Shown: positions 62,095 to 64,000 of the stretch, piece by piece
How the letters are laid out: every line of letters starts with the position of its first letter
Position numbering within the stretch: the first letter of the stretch is position 1
NCBI GenBank assembly: GCA_029747015.1
Contig: JAKOGI010000140.1
Location: forward strand, 367,501 to 431,500
Source of the DNA: Carnegiea gigantea
Taxonomy: Eukaryota; Streptophyta; Magnoliopsida; Caryophyllales; Cactaceae
Direction: 5' to 3'
DNA: 64,000 nucleotides
The notes under the pieces: model-generated
Database searches by the model: none
Told to the model about the DNA's origin: nothing
The model's input: the letters and a program-made list of their open reading frames with translations, nothing else
Program-made: the position numbers and the translations under genes

Positions 62095-63972
62095 ATTGTA
62101 CAGTGTTTAATGAGATCGAGCACATCGGTGACAGCCTGTGAAAATGGTTCAATAATTACTCTCTTTTGGCTTTGTTTAAATTTTTTTTTAAAAAAAGTAC
62201 GTCCACTTTTGTGTTTTAATTTTAATTGTGAAAAAAAACCCAAAGTTTGCACAGCCAGAAAAGTCATTCTGAGTTTGACCTCACAGCCTATACATATCGA
62301 CGAGACTCGTGACTCGTGAGCATAAATTTAGATTTAGATTTTAAAACTTAAAAAAATGTTAATTTTTTTGATTATTTATAAGGCACATAAAGGGCTAAAA
62401 TTATAATAAAATTTAGACCAAATAATGTTTGAAACATGAGATTGATGTAGAAAAATATTACTGCATGCGTTTGGATAAATTTGAAGAAATTGTAGTTATG
62501 TAAAAAGAAACTTATGTAATGTTACATACGATCGTGGTTAGTTTGTGTTGTGTTTATGTTTACAATTATCAACATATATTGTTAAGAAGGAAACTTGCAT
62601 TAAACAGCCGCGTTTATCAAATGAGACATGGAATATAAAATAAAAATGTTACTCTATGAATGAAGCGATAAATACAAACTACATATGATGCTCTCAAACC
62701 CAAAAAAAAAAAAAAAAGAAAAATGATAAGTGTCTTGCCATAAGATACTTTTTAAATGTCTTGCTTTTATTTAAAAATTGATAAAAATAGTATAATTGAA
62801 CAGTGGAAGTACACTACAAGTTATAAACTGTGTATAATCATCTTTTTATCCATAATCTACCGCCTTTCTAAAACACATATATCATATGCTCTCGCAGATA
62901 GGGTTGATCCGATTATGGTCTTATTTAATATTTTATCAACGTAGCTGACAAGTATTCAAGCTTAGCATAATCATTAAAAATTGGTGATTTTAAATGATAA
63001 AATATGTTAATTTTGGATTAGGTAAGGCATTCAAAAGTGTCTTACCGCAAGACATATATCATCACTCAAAAAAAAAAAACACTAGTGCAATCGTATCAAA
63101 CTGTAGCAGTGGACAAAAACAGGAACTTTTCTTAATGGCCTTAATTTTCTTTGGCTGTCTCCTTTCAATTAGCTCATCATTCAATCAGTAGAGTTTAAAG
63201 CAAACAAATAAAATCATGAACCTGTCTTTGACTAACTAAGCACGTTTTACACGTGAAAGCAGTCTTGTCGTAAAGCATCAGTGTCACACCCTTCCAGTCG
63301 CCATCGTTGATAGAGAAACATAGCATAGTTGCGCACGTTTTTGTTTTGAGTGCGGAAAGATATTATTAGAATCAACCATGCTGGGATTGGTAGGTACTTC
63401 TACAGTTTGCAAGTAGTGTATCTTTTATCTCTACAGATAGAGATTAATGGAAAATGATTTTTCATTCAATCTCAATCCTTACATTGGCTAATCTGTCCGC
63501 TATTTAATTAGCTTTTTGATAACAGTGTGAAATATCGGTTCAGATAGACCCATGAGTAATCCGCTTTTGGTCCGTTTTAAAATGGAATAAACTTACACAT
63601 AAATATTGTGCATAATAATACTTATATATATAAAGCGTTGGTCACAAGTATAACTAATTATAGCATGTAAATCAAATAGGTTGAAAACGTAAAGGGTCAC
63701 TAAACAGGTCGTTAATTGGCCGAATTGATAATATACTTTAATGGATCGGCCCACTATTAATTCGGTTTATTACTGATCCGACCCTTTATTGATCCTATTT
63801 TAAATAAGTCGGTCCACTTACTCAATAGGTATCATATCCATTGCCTACCCTAATAATGACATATTCTTCTCACGCTTTTTGCATGGTTTTTAATCATACC
63901 TAGCTAGATCCCACATTGGCGCCAAAAAAGATAAAGAGGTTGGGAATCAACTAGGATTGATTAACTATATAG
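62095..63972. repeat. Duplicated segment 2, copy B (paired with 21085-23600)
   Basis: Collinear with copy A from TTTAATGAGATCGAGCA (62106) to GATTGATTAACTATA (63954-63968). It supplies empty sites for two MITEs of copy A and carries its own at 62725-63060. The last about 28 bases of the window no longer match copy A. Confidence 0.88.
62725..63060. mobile_element. MITE with GTCTTGC termini, only in copy B
   Basis: GATAAGTGTCTTGCCATAAG at the left and the inverse of GATATATGTCTTGCGGTAAG at the right form imperfect terminal inverted repeats of about 30 bp, including the shared ACTTTT-type phrases. Copy A passes from its A-run to CACTAGTGCAAT without it (about 21700-21745). No gene; the target duplication is unclear because of the flanking A-runs. 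Confidence 0.75.
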
Positions 63973-64000
63973 CGAGATGTTAAATAGGCCATGGATCGAA

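Overview
This is nuclear DNA from a flowering plant, most likely a eudicot. It is AT-rich and intron-containing, and it carries Helitrons, Ty3/gypsy and Ty1/copia retrotransposons, hAT, MULE-like, CACTA-like and PIF/Harbinger-like non-autonomous elements and a tRNA-derived SINE. The species cannot be fixed from the sequence. Only one gene looks intact: a three-exon sterol C5(6)-desaturase (STE1/DWF7 type) on the minus strand at 29963-33131. Everything else that codes is transposon-derived or broken.

Layout. 1-5126: the right part of an autonomous-type Helitron, with a Rep/Pif1 helicase pseudogene, an RPA70-like pseudogene and a clear hairpin-CTAG 3' end. About 5.3-7.9 kb: a probable chromovirus-type solo LTR on the minus strand. 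7.94-10.52 kb: copy A of a segment that recurs at 33.5-36.4 kb. 10.9-12.8 kb: a MITE and repeats. 12.79-21.0 kb: a deleted gypsy element (copy A) holding a nested CACTA-like insert. 21.1-23.6 kb: copy A of a second duplicated segment, with three MITE-type insertions. 23.7-29.7 kb: a large MITE, a broken coding fragment, a hAT element with a perfect 8-bp target duplication, a long (TA)n run and a copia-like LTR. 29.96-33.13 kb: STE1, with another hAT element in intron 1. 33.5-36.4 kb: duplicated segment copy B. 37-44.9 kb: MITEs, a copia RNase H fragment and LTR sequence. 46.86-47.51 kb: a GT14/DUF266 glycosyltransferase pseudogene. 47.58-61.98 kb: a large gypsy element (copy B). 62.1-64.0 kb: copy B of the second duplicated segment.

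The most interesting structure is the pair of related gypsy elements (Tat/Gret1-like organisation). In copy B, gag, protease, RT, RNase H and integrase read on the minus strand. A separate plus-strand gene encoding a plant mobile domain (PMD) protein lies between integrase and the 3' LTR. This antisense gene is preceded by an array of about 85-bp repeats, each able to form a nested double hairpin. The two converging coding blocks meet over short repeats with CTC...GAG cores. Copy A kept both repeat arrays but lost the PMD gene and all of RT, RNase H and integrase. The LTRs carry a dense series of TTGAC motifs.

The second large-scale feature is a pair of duplicated segments in the same order (A at 7.94-23.6 kb, B at 33.5-64 kb). 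Several mobile elements sit in only one copy, and the other copy supplies the empty site. The first segment is the upstream region of STE1, so copy A looks like the upstream region of a lost STE1 paralogue.
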